This document shows, in pieces, positions 1 to 9,016 of a DNA stretch of 47,172 nt. The translations under genes and the position numbers were made by a program. Under the pieces are notes generated by a model, which did not search any database, was not told where the DNA came from, and saw only the letters and a program-made list of their open reading frames with translations. The DNA lies in contig CBDDLJ010000018.1 in assembly GCA_965230635.1 (NCBI GenBank), positions 1 through 47,172 of the forward strand. The letters are read 5' to 3'. Each line of letters opens with the position of its first letter. The stretch's first letter is position 1. This stretch comes from CBDDLJ01 sp965230635 (GTDB lineage Bacteria; Pseudomonadota; Gammaproteobacteria; UBA1113).

Positions 1-115
1 TTAGTGTCTAACTTACTTTCATATCTATTTACTGTTCAGCAAACTGTGTATTTTAAGCTTTTTACAAGTCTGCATTTATAATGCTTGCTTATCATCGAGC
101 ATGATAATGGTGATC

Positions 116-1513
116 TTATTTGTTTTCCACTTGATATAGAAACAATGGTAATGTACAGAAAATAACAATGCCACTGAGTAAAATTCCTTCATATAGCCAT
201 ATGTTGTTGATTTTAATCTCATCTGGAGGGAAAAAACCGATGATAATGGCAAAGATACAGGCCAATATGCCGACGCAACCGACTAACCATATGCCAATAT
301 TTTTGCCAGGCACTTTGAATGTTCGTGTAACATCGGGTCTTTTATAGCGTAAATAAATAGCAGCAGTGAAGAAAAATAAATAGACAAACATAGCGAGTTG
401 AGCTGTTAATGCGGAGAGAACCCAGTATGAGCTATTAATTGTCGGCATCAGTAAAAAAATTGTGCACAAGAGAGTGAAAATTATTCCTTGAATAAATAAT
501 AGAATAATTGGTGCACCTTGTTGTGACGTATATCGAAAAAAGCGCGGCAAACTGCCATCTTCAGCAGCAGCCAATAAGCCTTTTGCTGGACCGATGATCC
601 AAGCAGAAACACTGCAGAGAGCGCCGAGAATGATCAATAAGTTAATAATGGGTACCATCCAAGCCATATTGAATTGTGAAAAGAAAATGCGAAAAGCATC
701 ACTGAGTCCTGAGACCAGACTAATTTCTTGTTTGGGAATTACCACTGCAATTGCAAGAGACGAGCAGACCAGAGAAAGAAAAATTAGAATAGATGAATAC
801 AATAAGGCACGCGGGTAATTTTTTTTAGGCTCTTTCACATCTTCTGCATGTACAGCAGACATTTCCATACCCAGTAAGCCGAACAAAATTGCAACAAAAA
901 AAGCTAAATTTTTAAAAGCATTTGGGGCGGGGAAAAAATTTGTAGTAGAAAACTCAATTTGTGATGGGTTGCCTTGCGCAAGCCAAACTAAGCCTAAAAT
1001 AATAATTAGTAGCATAGGAAAAATAGTGCCAATAATAGCGCCAAGTGTGCTAATGATACCAGAGACTTTCATACCAAAGCAGTTAACCAATGTTGCGGCC
1101 CAAAAGCCTATTAAGACCACCGATAGCATATAGGTTTTATTTTCTACCAAAGAGGGATCAATCAACTGTGATAATGAAGCGGCGACAAATGATAAGATTG
1201 TAGGGAACCAAACCACATTGTATATCCATTGTAGCCAAATAGCGACTAAGGCCCAGCGTTTACCAAAGGCTTCACGTACCCAGACATAGAGTCCACCTAT
1301 GCGTGGCCAAGCGGTGGCTAGTTCTGCTGCGATAACCACAATGGGAATGAAAAAAATGATAGCAGCAATGATATAGAAAAAGATCAGTGAAAAGCCAAAT
1401 TCAGCACTAATAGCAAGATTGCGCAGCGAGTCAACGGCAATGATATTGATCATTACCAGAGTAAATAAGCTTAAGACTTTCTTTTTAGGATGGATATCTT
1501 GCGATAATTCCAT
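116..1513 (-). CDS. APC-superfamily amino acid permease (glutamate/GABA antiporter-like)
   Basis: A 465-aa integral membrane protein with about 12 hydrophobic segments, expected to move amino acids across the inner membrane. The N-terminal half carries features of the amino acid-polyamine-organocation family: a first-helix region after KVLSLFTLVMINIIAVDSLR and a WPRIGGLYVWVREAFG segment like the GGxYxWxxxAFG motif of GadC/glutamate-GABA antiporters. A GTG codon lies six bases upstream in frame, but I chose the ATG at 1513 because AAGGA sits nine bases before it. It is transcribed alone, away from a 560-base gap. The substrate cannot be read from sequence; glutamate/GABA is a guess from similarity of style. 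Confidence 0.85.
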   Translation of the reverse strand: MELSQDIHPKKKVLSLFTLVMINIIAVDSLRNLAISAEFGFSLIFFYIIAAIIFFIPIVVIAAELATAWPRIGGLYVWVREAFGKRWALVAIWLQWIYNVVWFPTILSFVAASLSQLIDPSLVENKTYMLSVVLIGFWAATLVNCFGMKVSGIISTLGAIIGTIFPMLLIIILGLVWLAQGNPSQIEFSTTNFFPAPNAFKNLAFFVAILFGLLGMEMSAVHAEDVKEPKKNYPRALLYSSILIFLSLVCSSLAIAVVIPKQEISLVSGLSDAFRIFFSQFNMAWMVPIINLLIILGALCSVSAWIIGPAKGLLAAAEDGSLPRFFRYTSQQGAPIILLFIQGIIFTLLCTIFLLMPTINSSYWVLSALTAQLAMFVYLFFFTAAIYLRYKRPDVTRTFKVPGKNIGIWLVGCVGILACIFAIIIGFFPPDEIKINNIWLYEGILLSGIVIFCTLPLFLYQVENK

Positions 1514-2080
1514 TATCACGGTTCCTTAATTTAGTATAACGGTTTTATATTTGCTCGTTTTAATGTAAGCAGTTTAACATTATACATGATAGTTGAACAG
1601 TATTGTTTCTCTGTCACTATTTAGCGATGAAAATCAGTGCTTAGATTGATATTTTGTTAAAATGAACATTTATTAACCTAAATCATGATTTTCATACCGA
1701 CATTGAAATATATGACGATGAATGTCTACTATGTTGACAGTTGGTCAAAGCTCTTCAGTTAAAAAAGTCGCTGGGCAACTGACAACAATAAATGCTTGTA
1801 TGGAACACCTTTTGATCAGGCGGGTAATGAAAAAGAGATATGATTTCAACAGGTAACTGTTATCAGTGGTGCTAGCACTGTATCTGCACTATCATTTGTT
1901 TTTCTAGCATTGAATCGATGTATTATGGTATTGCACCAGGACAACAAATACCTAGAGACCTTTGAAGACTGGCTAATGCATTGCTTTTATTAATGCGTTA
2001 TCTAGGATGAGAAAGATGCTATGATATGCTCTTTTTGTGTAATATTTGTTTTGAGTGAATTAGAATGGAGGGGAAACCAC
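1514..2080. other. Intergenic stretch without a supportable gene
   Basis: About 570 bases between divergently transcribed genes. No reading frame looks like a gene. Short open stretches around 1733-1990 could be decayed coding DNA, but I recognise nothing in them. A 24-base segment at 1675-1698 (AACCTAAATCATGATTTTCA and four more bases) matches 40208-40231 at 21 of 24 positions in the same orientation. The second site lies just outside a decayed IS481-like transposase, so 1675-1698 may be a solo IS end. Promoters of both flanking genes must lie here, but none is clear. Confidence 0.4.
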
Positions 2081-2575
2081 ATGGACAAAGAAAAAACGCC
2101 ACGAGTACCTTTGTTGCTTGTCTTAGTTGCCGCGTTGCCATTTATTCTGCAGTTTTTACTGTTAGCGGTGCAGATGACAGACGCTAATTTTACTTTGCAT
2201 CTAGCGAAATACAATGATTATGCTATTCGTTTATTTTTAATGTATTGTTTTATTCTTTTAATCTTTTTAGCCGGTATTAGTTGGGGCATGGCAATAAAAA
2301 GTGAGGTTCATCAGCAGGTCAATGTTATTTATATTGGAGGTATATTTGTCATTTTGAGTGTTAGCTTATTGTTGATGATGGTTTTCTTTTACCGTATTTG
2401 GATCTTTTTTATGGTTGCACTATTATTTAGCTTTGTTTGGTTTATCGATTCTTTAGCTTACCGAAAAAATTTAGGCAAAGCATGGTACATGCGGTTACGC
2501 AACATAACTTCACCTATTATGATTATAAGTTTGCTGGGGATCCAAATTATTATTTTCTTTGTTCAAGGCTTATAA
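2081..2575 (+). CDS. DUF3429-type small membrane protein
   Basis: A 164-aa hydrophobic protein with about five membrane segments. The N-terminus (RVPLLLVLVAALPFILQF) and overall layout resemble the DUF3429 family, which has no established function. The open frame extends upstream, but the ATG at 2081 is the likely start because a strong GGAGGGG ribosome site lies just before it. The stop is five bases from the convergent end of the MFS gene. Family assignment is from memory of the pattern and is moderate. Confidence 0.7.
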   Translation: MDKEKTPRVPLLLVLVAALPFILQFLLLAVQMTDANFTLHLAKYNDYAIRLFLMYCFILLIFLAGISWGMAIKSEVHQQVNVIYIGGIFVILSVSLLLMMVFFYRIWIFFMVALLFSFVWFIDSLAYRKNLGKAWYMRLRNITSPIMIISLLGIQIIIFFVQGL

Positions 2576-2580
2576 CATGA

Positions 2581-3885
2581 TCAAAGTGCATAATTTTCTT
2601 CTTTTGTATCAAGTGGTTGTGATGGTTGTGAATTATTAGCGGTTTTTTTGTAAGTCTCTTTAACAAAAAAACTTAGTAATATGCTAATACTAAATGCAAT
2701 AGGGATCAATAAGAAAGCTGTTTGATAATTTGTAAATGGATTATTAGTCCAGATGTTATGCCAATTGATTTCCATCATGCGACCAAATACATTTTGCGCT
2801 ACACCGCCGCCACCCATGATGATCATCGAAGCAAAACTTAATGCTGCACCAGTGACAACATCGTTATTACTTTCTGTTAAAATCGGATATGTTATTACCT
2901 GTATGCTGGTTGCTAATCCTAATGCAAAGTAAAGTATCTTTAAGGTAGTAAAACTAGGATTATGCAATGAAAATAATGTCATAATTAATACAAGCGAAAG
3001 TATACTGCCGATAATCATGGGTTTTTTTCGGCTTTGCATTTTTTCTGAAATCCAGCCAACCAAAGGTGAGCCAATGATAGTGCCATAAAAAATCATGGCC
3101 ATCACTTGACTGGCCTGCATGCGGCTTAAGCCTGATTCTTGCATTAAATAGAGTGTGCCCCATAATGCACCAAGACACATAACAGGGAAATTAAGTAGCG
3201 AAGTATAGCTTGAACACAGCCAGTTTTGTGAATTTTTCAGTACTTGTTTGATATCTTGGATAAAAGGGTTTTTCTTTTGAGTTTTTTCAGGTTTAGTGCC
3301 TGCAGGATAATCTTGAACAAGATAGAAAATGATTAAAAAGAAAATGACACCAAGTAAGCTATTCACAATTAATGCTTCACGCCAGCCATAAAGAGTAGCA
3401 AAATAAGTAAAAGGTGTATGGGCAGCAACACCGCCAAGTAATCCAATAGTTACATTCCAGCCCATAATTAATCCCAACTTCTCAGGTAACCAGCGAGCAG
3501 CAATACGCATACAGCCAAGAAATGCTAAGCAGTGAGCAAAACCACTAGCAAAACGTCCTATTTGTGCAACATAAATGTTAGGAGCTGCGGCAAACACTAA
3601 AGAAGCCAGTGTGCCGATGATAATGCCGGACAGAATTAATTTACGAACAGAGATACGATCAAATAGGTAACCGACAGGAAAATAAAAGATAACAATAGCG
3701 AACAAGTAAAGTGCAGATAAATAAGCCAATTGTCCTTCACCAATATGAAATGTTGCCATTAATTCAGCACTAATAGAATCCATTAAGCTTAATTGCATGA
3801 ATTCGTAAAAGAAAAACAAAGCACTAGACATACAAACAATCCAGCTTCGTATATTTGTTTTTTTGATAGCGTTCGTATTACTCAT
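2581..3885 (-). CDS. MFS transporter
   Basis: A 434-aa, 12-segment major facilitator protein. Visible signatures are the loop 2-3 motif GYLFDRISVRKLI (motif A-like, GxLxDRxGRR) and, in the second half, GWISEKMQSRKKP, the repeat of that motif. Start chosen at 3885: GAGGAG stands nine bases upstream, and the start ATG overlaps the purK stop by eight bases (ATGAGTAA), implying translational coupling. It is third in a purE-purK-MFS operon. The substrate is unknown; the operon link to purine synthesis is suggestive only. Confidence 0.85.
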   Translation of the reverse strand: MSNTNAIKKTNIRSWIVCMSSALFFFYEFMQLSLMDSISAELMATFHIGEGQLAYLSALYLFAIVIFYFPVGYLFDRISVRKLILSGIIIGTLASLVFAAAPNIYVAQIGRFASGFAHCLAFLGCMRIAARWLPEKLGLIMGWNVTIGLLGGVAAHTPFTYFATLYGWREALIVNSLLGVIFFLIIFYLVQDYPAGTKPEKTQKKNPFIQDIKQVLKNSQNWLCSSYTSLLNFPVMCLGALWGTLYLMQESGLSRMQASQVMAMIFYGTIIGSPLVGWISEKMQSRKKPMIIGSILSLVLIMTLFSLHNPSFTTLKILYFALGLATSIQVITYPILTESNNDVVTGAALSFASMIIMGGGGVAQNVFGRMMEINWHNIWTNNPFTNYQTAFLLIPIAFSISILLSFFVKETYKKTANNSQPSQPLDTKEENYAL

Positions 3886-4990
3886 TAGAAGATGCTCCTC
3901 TTGTCGCAAATGGTTCTATTTGATTTAATTGTTTCAAACTCAATGTTAATTCTTTCTCATTAACAGTGTGTAATGTGACATGCCCTAATTTCCGATTTGC
4001 TCGGGCAGTTTTGCCATAAGTATGCCAATGGCTGTAAGGAATATTTAAAACATTTTTTGCAACAGGTTCATGACTGATGCAATTTAACATCGCACTCACG
4101 CCGATGGCACAACAGTTACCTAATGGTAAGCCTGCAATAGCACGAACATGATTGTCGAACTGACTCGTTGCGGCACCCTCAATGGTCCAGTGTCCGGAGT
4201 TGTGTACTCGTGGCGCCATTTCATTAAATAACAATTTATTGCCAACCTGAAAAAATTCGACGGCTAGTATACCAATATAATTGAGTGAAGTCAATATGTC
4301 CTGCGTGTATTGTTGTGCTTGTTGCTGTAGCGTATCATCATTGAATGGTGCTAGGGAGCAGTGTAAAATGCCATCAATGTGTTGGTTTTCAGTCAATGGA
4401 TAAAATTGTATATTGCCTTGTTGGTCACGTACAGCTAAACAAGATACTTCGCGTTGAAAATTAATCCATTGTTCTAAAATTAGCTCAGAATTATTTAACT
4501 GTTGCCAAGCAATTGCTATATCTTTTTTCTGTTGTAATAAGTATTGTCCTTTGCCATCATAACCGAAGCGACGTGTTTTCAATACTGCAGGAAAACCAGA
4601 CTGTCGCGTTGCTTGTTCTAAGTCACTTATACTATGGATAGGCCAAAATGTGGGGCAGGGAATCTCGTGTTTTTGGCAAAATGTTTTCTCCGATAAACGA
4701 TCTTGGCTTATTTCTAAAGCCGCTAAAGAAGGAAAAAAAGGTTTTTGTTTTGCTGCCCATTTAGCGGTTTCCAGCGGAATATTTTCTGTTTCTATAGTAA
4801 TAGCATCTACTTGGCTAGCAAATTCAGATAGTGATGTTTTATCAGAGAGGTCAGCTGTAATAACGTCTGTGATTTGGCTAGCGCAAACATTAGGAGTGGG
4901 ATCGATACACAGTGTTTTAATACCCATTGGTGTGGCCGCTAACGATAGCATGTGTGCTAATTGGCCGCCGCCTAAAATACCAATTTTCAT
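3878..4990 (-). CDS. purK: N5-carboxyaminoimidazole ribonucleotide synthase (PurK)
   Basis: A 370-aa ATP-grasp enzyme that carboxylates aminoimidazole ribonucleotide with ATP and bicarbonate in de novo purine synthesis. It starts with the typical MKIGILGGGQLAHMLSLAA and carries the FPAVLKTRRFGYDGKGQ nucleotide-binding region near residues 130-150 and the NEMAPRVHNSGHWTIEGA segment near residues 255-275, both diagnostic of PurK. Length is normal. Its ATG overlaps the purE stop (ATGA), so the two are translated as a pair. Confidence 0.97.
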   Translation of the reverse strand: MKIGILGGGQLAHMLSLAATPMGIKTLCIDPTPNVCASQITDVITADLSDKTSLSEFASQVDAITIETENIPLETAKWAAKQKPFFPSLAALEISQDRLSEKTFCQKHEIPCPTFWPIHSISDLEQATRQSGFPAVLKTRRFGYDGKGQYLLQQKKDIAIAWQQLNNSELILEQWINFQREVSCLAVRDQQGNIQFYPLTENQHIDGILHCSLAPFNDDTLQQQAQQYTQDILTSLNYIGILAVEFFQVGNKLLFNEMAPRVHNSGHWTIEGAATSQFDNHVRAIAGLPLGNCCAIGVSAMLNCISHEPVAKNVLNIPYSHWHTYGKTARANRKLGHVTLHTVNEKELTLSLKQLNQIEPFATRGASSNE

Positions 4991-5484
4991 TGAGGGAAAT
5001 CCTCGATATTAATGGTTTTCATGACATCCTCTGTTTGTTGGGCACGGTAATTTTCCAGTGCAATTTTAATGTTAGGGTATTTATTAGCCAATATTGAGGC
5101 GGCAAGCAATGCGGCATTAATAGCTCCTGCTTTACCAATGGCTAAAGTGGCAACGGGAATACCAGCAGGCATTTGAACAATAGAGAGTAAAGAATCTAAG
5201 CCATTTAATGTCGCTGACTGGATCGGCACACCTAATACCGGCAAATGTGTTTTTGCGGCAACCATGCCTGGTAAATGCGCAGCTCCGCCAGCACCTGCAA
5301 TAATGATTTCTATGCCACGATTTGCTGCTTGACTGGCATATTCAAATAGATGATCGGGTGTGCGATGAGCGGAAACAATACTTGCCTCGTGAGCAATTTT
5401 CAGTGTTTTTAGTGTTTGAGTTGTGTGTTCCATGGTGTCCCAGTCATTGCGTGAACCCATAATAACCCCGATCAACGTACTCAT
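4987..5484 (-). CDS. purE: N5-carboxyaminoimidazole ribonucleotide mutase (PurE)
   Basis: A 165-aa cytosolic class I PurE that moves the carboxyl group of N5-CAIR to give CAIR, the step after PurK. Motifs are VIMGSRNDWDTM near the start, SAHRTPDHLFEYA around residue 40 with the catalytic His region, and AGAGGAAHLPGMVAA around residues 63-77. A GGGAG ribosome site lies seven bases before the ATG. First gene of the purE-purK-MFS operon. Confidence 0.97.
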   Translation of the reverse strand: MSTLIGVIMGSRNDWDTMEHTTQTLKTLKIAHEASIVSAHRTPDHLFEYASQAANRGIEIIIAGAGGAAHLPGMVAAKTHLPVLGVPIQSATLNGLDSLLSIVQMPAGIPVATLAIGKAGAINAALLAASILANKYPNIKIALENYRAQQTEDVMKTINIEDFPQ

Positions 5485-5850
5485 AAGTGACTCCCATAGT
5501 GTGAAGAGCTATTCTAACGGATAGGTTAAAAGGCTGCAAATACTGCACGGTACAACCTGATTCATTGTTATTTGATTTGATACCTTTAGCTGTCCGTACG
5601 TAGTCTGAAGTGAGAAAGGCAACTGTTTGATAAATCTAGTGATTAGCTAGCCTACTGATAATCATAATTGAAAAGTTATGACAAAATACATGGTATTCTA
5701 GTGATTATTTTGCATTTTTCTGTGAATGTCTGTTGTTCATCAAGGTTACTATAAATACTGATTCAATAATATTCACATGAATTTTTTTTGACTATTTTTT
5801 CAACATTTTTTGTCGCATTTTCAATTAATCGATGCTCTGTTTTGCTTATT
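5485..5850. other. AT-rich intergenic region upstream of purE
   Basis: 366 bases between the purE start and the end of the ankyrin gene. I see no gene, tRNA or strong terminator. The purE promoter should be in the part next to 5485. Confidence 0.5.
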
Positions 5851-7206
5851 TTAAAGACATTGTGTACGAGTAGAATGTGTTGTCAAAAATGTTGTGTGCT
5901 CTATTAATGCGGTCTTTATCTGATCAAAATTTTTATCTTTTGAAAAATTAGCAAAAAAGGTGTTGTTGTGTTTGCTTAATCTAATCCCTGACGATTTTTT
6001 ATTCCATGGTGTTAAGTGTAATAATGTTGAGCTCACTCGATTCACCTGCTCTAGTGAGTTTAATTGGCGAATGCCATCGATAGCGTTGTTAATATCGGGT
6101 TGGTTATTGCTGCGCATGGCAGTAGCAATTAACATACTAACATCAGAAACATTGATATAATCAGGGATGTTAACTTTAGGTAGTGGTGGTGCTAATAGAA
6201 CATCCTGGCAATAACGCAGAGGTGCATTCATCGTTAAATTTTCATTTTGGATAAATTGGTCGAATAGGTTTTTTAATGCTATATAATCCCAATGTTCTTT
6301 TTTATTCAATGCATTTAGCAACATTGTATAATCAGGGGATGATGTATTAAAAAGATGATGATGTTTTTGATTTTTTTCTGTGTTTTTTATAAAAGAAAAA
6401 AAGCATTGTGCTAATGTTTCGTTTGTTTTTTTCTTGGCTTGGGCTGCTATATGTTTTTCATGTTGTTCAATCAATTCAGCAATATGACGGTGTCCAGATT
6501 GAATGGCAATCTGATAAGCATTTTGCTTCGATCTGTTACAACGTGTAGTGCTAGCATTAGCACGTAATAGTTCACTGACAACAAAATAATGACCAGCACG
6601 ACATGCTTTCATTAATGCTGTTTCTTGCTCAGTTTTTACAGTTTCTAGACAAGCAAAAGTACCATAATCAAAACGGGGTTTTAACCTGTCAATTTCTGTT
6701 TGCTCTGTGTCCGCTCGATAGGCTAATAGTATTCTGACACAATCTAGGTGCCCAAGGCTAGCAACTTGCATAAGCGCTGTACCAAAATTAGGAGAAATAA
6801 TGTTGGGTTTAGCACCGGCCTGTAATAAATCACGGATTACTTCATATGAACGGTTTTGTGCTGCGATAATCAGTGGATTACCACAAATAGGATCGAGTTT
6901 ATTGATAGCTTGATGATTATAATGTGGCAGTAAATCATTCACAATTTGTTTATGGCCATGTGCAGCAGCATAGTAAAGAGCAGAAACTCGATATTCAAAT
7001 CCTTCTTCCGTTGCTTGAATCATTAATTCCGGGGGTGGCATTTTTTTTGCTGACAGCATGTCAAATAAGGGTCCTATAGTTTCACTTATTGGTTGGCAGT
7101 TAATAGGTGGCGTTGTGACGCTATCGGCAGCAATCTTTTGCTCTAGTAATGTTTTGATGCTAGCAGAATTTGCCTGATATGCTGCAGTAATTAACCGTTT
7201 ACTCAT
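5851..7206 (-). CDS. Ankyrin-repeat protein, candidate secreted effector
   Basis: A 451-aa soluble protein. Residues about 70-240 hold roughly five ankyrin-type units, recognisable as SALYYAAAHGHKQIVNDLL, NPLIIAAQNRSYEVIRDLL, TALMQVASLGHLDCVRILL, TALMKACRAGHYFVVSELL and NAYQIAIQSGHRHIAELI. The C-terminal 200 residues resemble nothing I know. No signal peptide or membrane segment is present. The ATG at 7206 is preferred over one nine bases earlier because AGGA is eight bases before it. In Legionella and Coxiella such proteins are often Dot/Icm substrates that act in the host cell; that role here is inference. It stands alone in the genome segment. Confidence 0.85.
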   Translation of the reverse strand: MSKRLITAAYQANSASIKTLLEQKIAADSVTTPPINCQPISETIGPLFDMLSAKKMPPPELMIQATEEGFEYRVSALYYAAAHGHKQIVNDLLPHYNHQAINKLDPICGNPLIIAAQNRSYEVIRDLLQAGAKPNIISPNFGTALMQVASLGHLDCVRILLAYRADTEQTEIDRLKPRFDYGTFACLETVKTEQETALMKACRAGHYFVVSELLRANASTTRCNRSKQNAYQIAIQSGHRHIAELIEQHEKHIAAQAKKKTNETLAQCFFSFIKNTEKNQKHHHLFNTSSPDYTMLLNALNKKEHWDYIALKNLFDQFIQNENLTMNAPLRYCQDVLLAPPLPKVNIPDYINVSDVSMLIATAMRSNNQPDINNAIDGIRQLNSLEQVNRVSSTLLHLTPWNKKSSGIRLSKHNNTFFANFSKDKNFDQIKTALIEHTTFLTTHSTRTQCL

Positions 7207-7365
7207 TTTTATCATCCTAACTATTAAATAAATATATTAAAAATCATGCACCTAGTACGTTTTTTTCATCCACCAAGAAAATATATCTCGAATAAAACAC
7301 GTCAACGATACAAACAACTATAATAGGAGTATCGGTAAAAATTTTAAAATATTAAGGTATCTATC

Positions 7366-9000
7366 ATGAAAGCATCAGAGTTATTTGTAAAATGTCTTGA
7401 AAATGAAGGGGTTGAGACCATTTTTGGTATTCCTGGGGAAGAAAATATTGATGTTATGGATGTCCTGCGTGATAGTCCGATTAATTTTGTCACAACTCGT
7501 CATGAACAAGGTGCTGCTTTTATGGCCGATGTGCATGGACGATTAACAGGTCAGGCGGGTGTTTGTCTGGCAACACTAGGGCCTGGGGCGACGAATTTAG
7601 TGACAGGGGTCGCTGATGCCAATTTGGATAATGCGCCGGTTGTTGCTATTGCTGGGCAAGCGGATACAACACGGCTGCATAAGGAAAGCCATCAAGTATT
7701 GAACTTGGTTGAGATGTTTAAACCGATTACAAAATACAGTGCTCAGATTATTGAACCTTCGATTATTCCGGAAGTTGTTCGAAAAGCATTTAAAGTGTCA
7801 CAGACAGAAAAGCCAGGCGCTTGTTTTATTGATTTCCCAGAAAATATTGCTCAAGCTGAAATTGAAGGCAAAATGCCGTTGAAGGTGCAAGGACCGACAC
7901 CGCCTGAACCTTCTAAAATAAAAATAAAGCAAGCGGTTGATTTAATATCACAATCAAAAAATCCTATTGTATTAGCAGGTAATGGCGTTATTCGCATGCA
8001 TGCAAGTGATAACTTAATACAATTTGCTGAAAAGCTAAATATTCCTGTGGTAACAACTTTTATGGCAAAAGGGGCCATTCCTTCTTCTCATCCCATGGCA
8101 CTAGGTACTGTTGGTTTACAGTCACGAGATTATGTCAGCTGTGGTTTTGATAATGCGGATGTCATTATTTGTGTCGGATTTGATATGGTAGAGTATCACC
8201 CTTATTTATGGCATAAAAATAAAGATAAGAAATTGATTCATATTGATGAACTGCCATCGGAGGTTGATGAGCATTATATTTTAGCCTGTGGTGTGATAGG
8301 TGATATTGGTTGCTCACTGGATGCTATCACGAAATCGATAACAACGCTTAATAAAGCCAGTAGTGAACATTTGCGCAGTGTTATTCTTGAGGATATGGCA
8401 GAATATGCTGAGGATCAGCAGTTTCCTGTTAAGCCACAAAAAATTATCTGGGATTTGCGTCAAGTTTTGCGGCCTGAGGATATTGTAATCAGTGATGTTG
8501 GTGCACATAAGATGTGGATGGCACGTATGTACCAAGCGGAGCAACCGAATACATGTATTGTTTCTAATGGATTTGCCTCAATGGGTATTAGTTTGCCAGG
8601 GGCTATGGCAGCAAAAATGGCTTTCCCTAGCCGCAATGTTGTTGCCGTGATGGGAGATGCTGGTTTTTTAATGAATATGCAAGAAATTGAAACAGCGTTA
8701 CGAGTTGGTGCTGCGTTTGTCATTTTAATTTGGACTGACCGTGAATATGGTTTGATTTCATGGAAGCAAAAGATACATTTTGGACGGGATAGTTATACAC
8801 ATTTCACCAATCCAGATTTTGTAAAATTAGCTGAAAGTTTTGGTGCGAAAGGTTATCGTATATCGCATACCAATGAGTTAGTGCCGGTGCTAAAGCAAGC
8901 AATTCAAGATAATACGGTTGTTATTATTGATTGTCCGGTTGATTATGGTGAAAATATGAAATTAACCAAAAAGTTGGGTAGTTTAGTTTGTAACAGTTAA
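7366..9000 (+). CDS. Acetolactate synthase-like thiamine diphosphate enzyme
   Basis: A 544-aa ThDP-dependent enzyme of the acetolactate synthase/pyruvate oxidase family, expected to decarboxylate pyruvate and transfer the two-carbon unit. The proton-relay Glu is E47 in TTRHEQGAAFMAD, the central domain follows from about residue 190, and the ThDP/magnesium motif is GDAGFLMNMQEIETA near residues 431-445. No small regulatory subunit is encoded beside it, which favours a catabolic (AlsS-type) or specialised enzyme rather than a branched-chain biosynthetic one. AAGG lies eight bases before the ATG. An aldehyde dehydrogenase follows after 16 bases, almost certainly in the same operon. Confidence 0.88.
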   Translation: MKASELFVKCLENEGVETIFGIPGEENIDVMDVLRDSPINFVTTRHEQGAAFMADVHGRLTGQAGVCLATLGPGATNLVTGVADANLDNAPVVAIAGQADTTRLHKESHQVLNLVEMFKPITKYSAQIIEPSIIPEVVRKAFKVSQTEKPGACFIDFPENIAQAEIEGKMPLKVQGPTPPEPSKIKIKQAVDLISQSKNPIVLAGNGVIRMHASDNLIQFAEKLNIPVVTTFMAKGAIPSSHPMALGTVGLQSRDYVSCGFDNADVIICVGFDMVEYHPYLWHKNKDKKLIHIDELPSEVDEHYILACGVIGDIGCSLDAITKSITTLNKASSEHLRSVILEDMAEYAEDQQFPVKPQKIIWDLRQVLRPEDIVISDVGAHKMWMARMYQAEQPNTCIVSNGFASMGISLPGAMAAKMAFPSRNVVAVMGDAGFLMNMQEIETALRVGAAFVILIWTDREYGLISWKQKIHFGRDSYTHFTNPDFVKLAESFGAKGYRISHTNELVPVLKQAIQDNTVVIIDCPVDYGENMKLTKKLGSLVCNS

Positions 9001-9016
9001 CGTCACTGGAGAGAAA

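Noticed and set aside
89..107. Small inverted repeat TTATCAT-CGAGC-ATGATAA after the permease gene as a terminator
   Set aside because: The stem is AT-rich and only seven bases, and no T run follows on the minus strand.
5851..5870. C-terminal TQCL of the ankyrin protein as a prenylation (CaaX) signal
   Set aside because: The cysteine is second from the end, whereas CaaX needs it fourth from the end.
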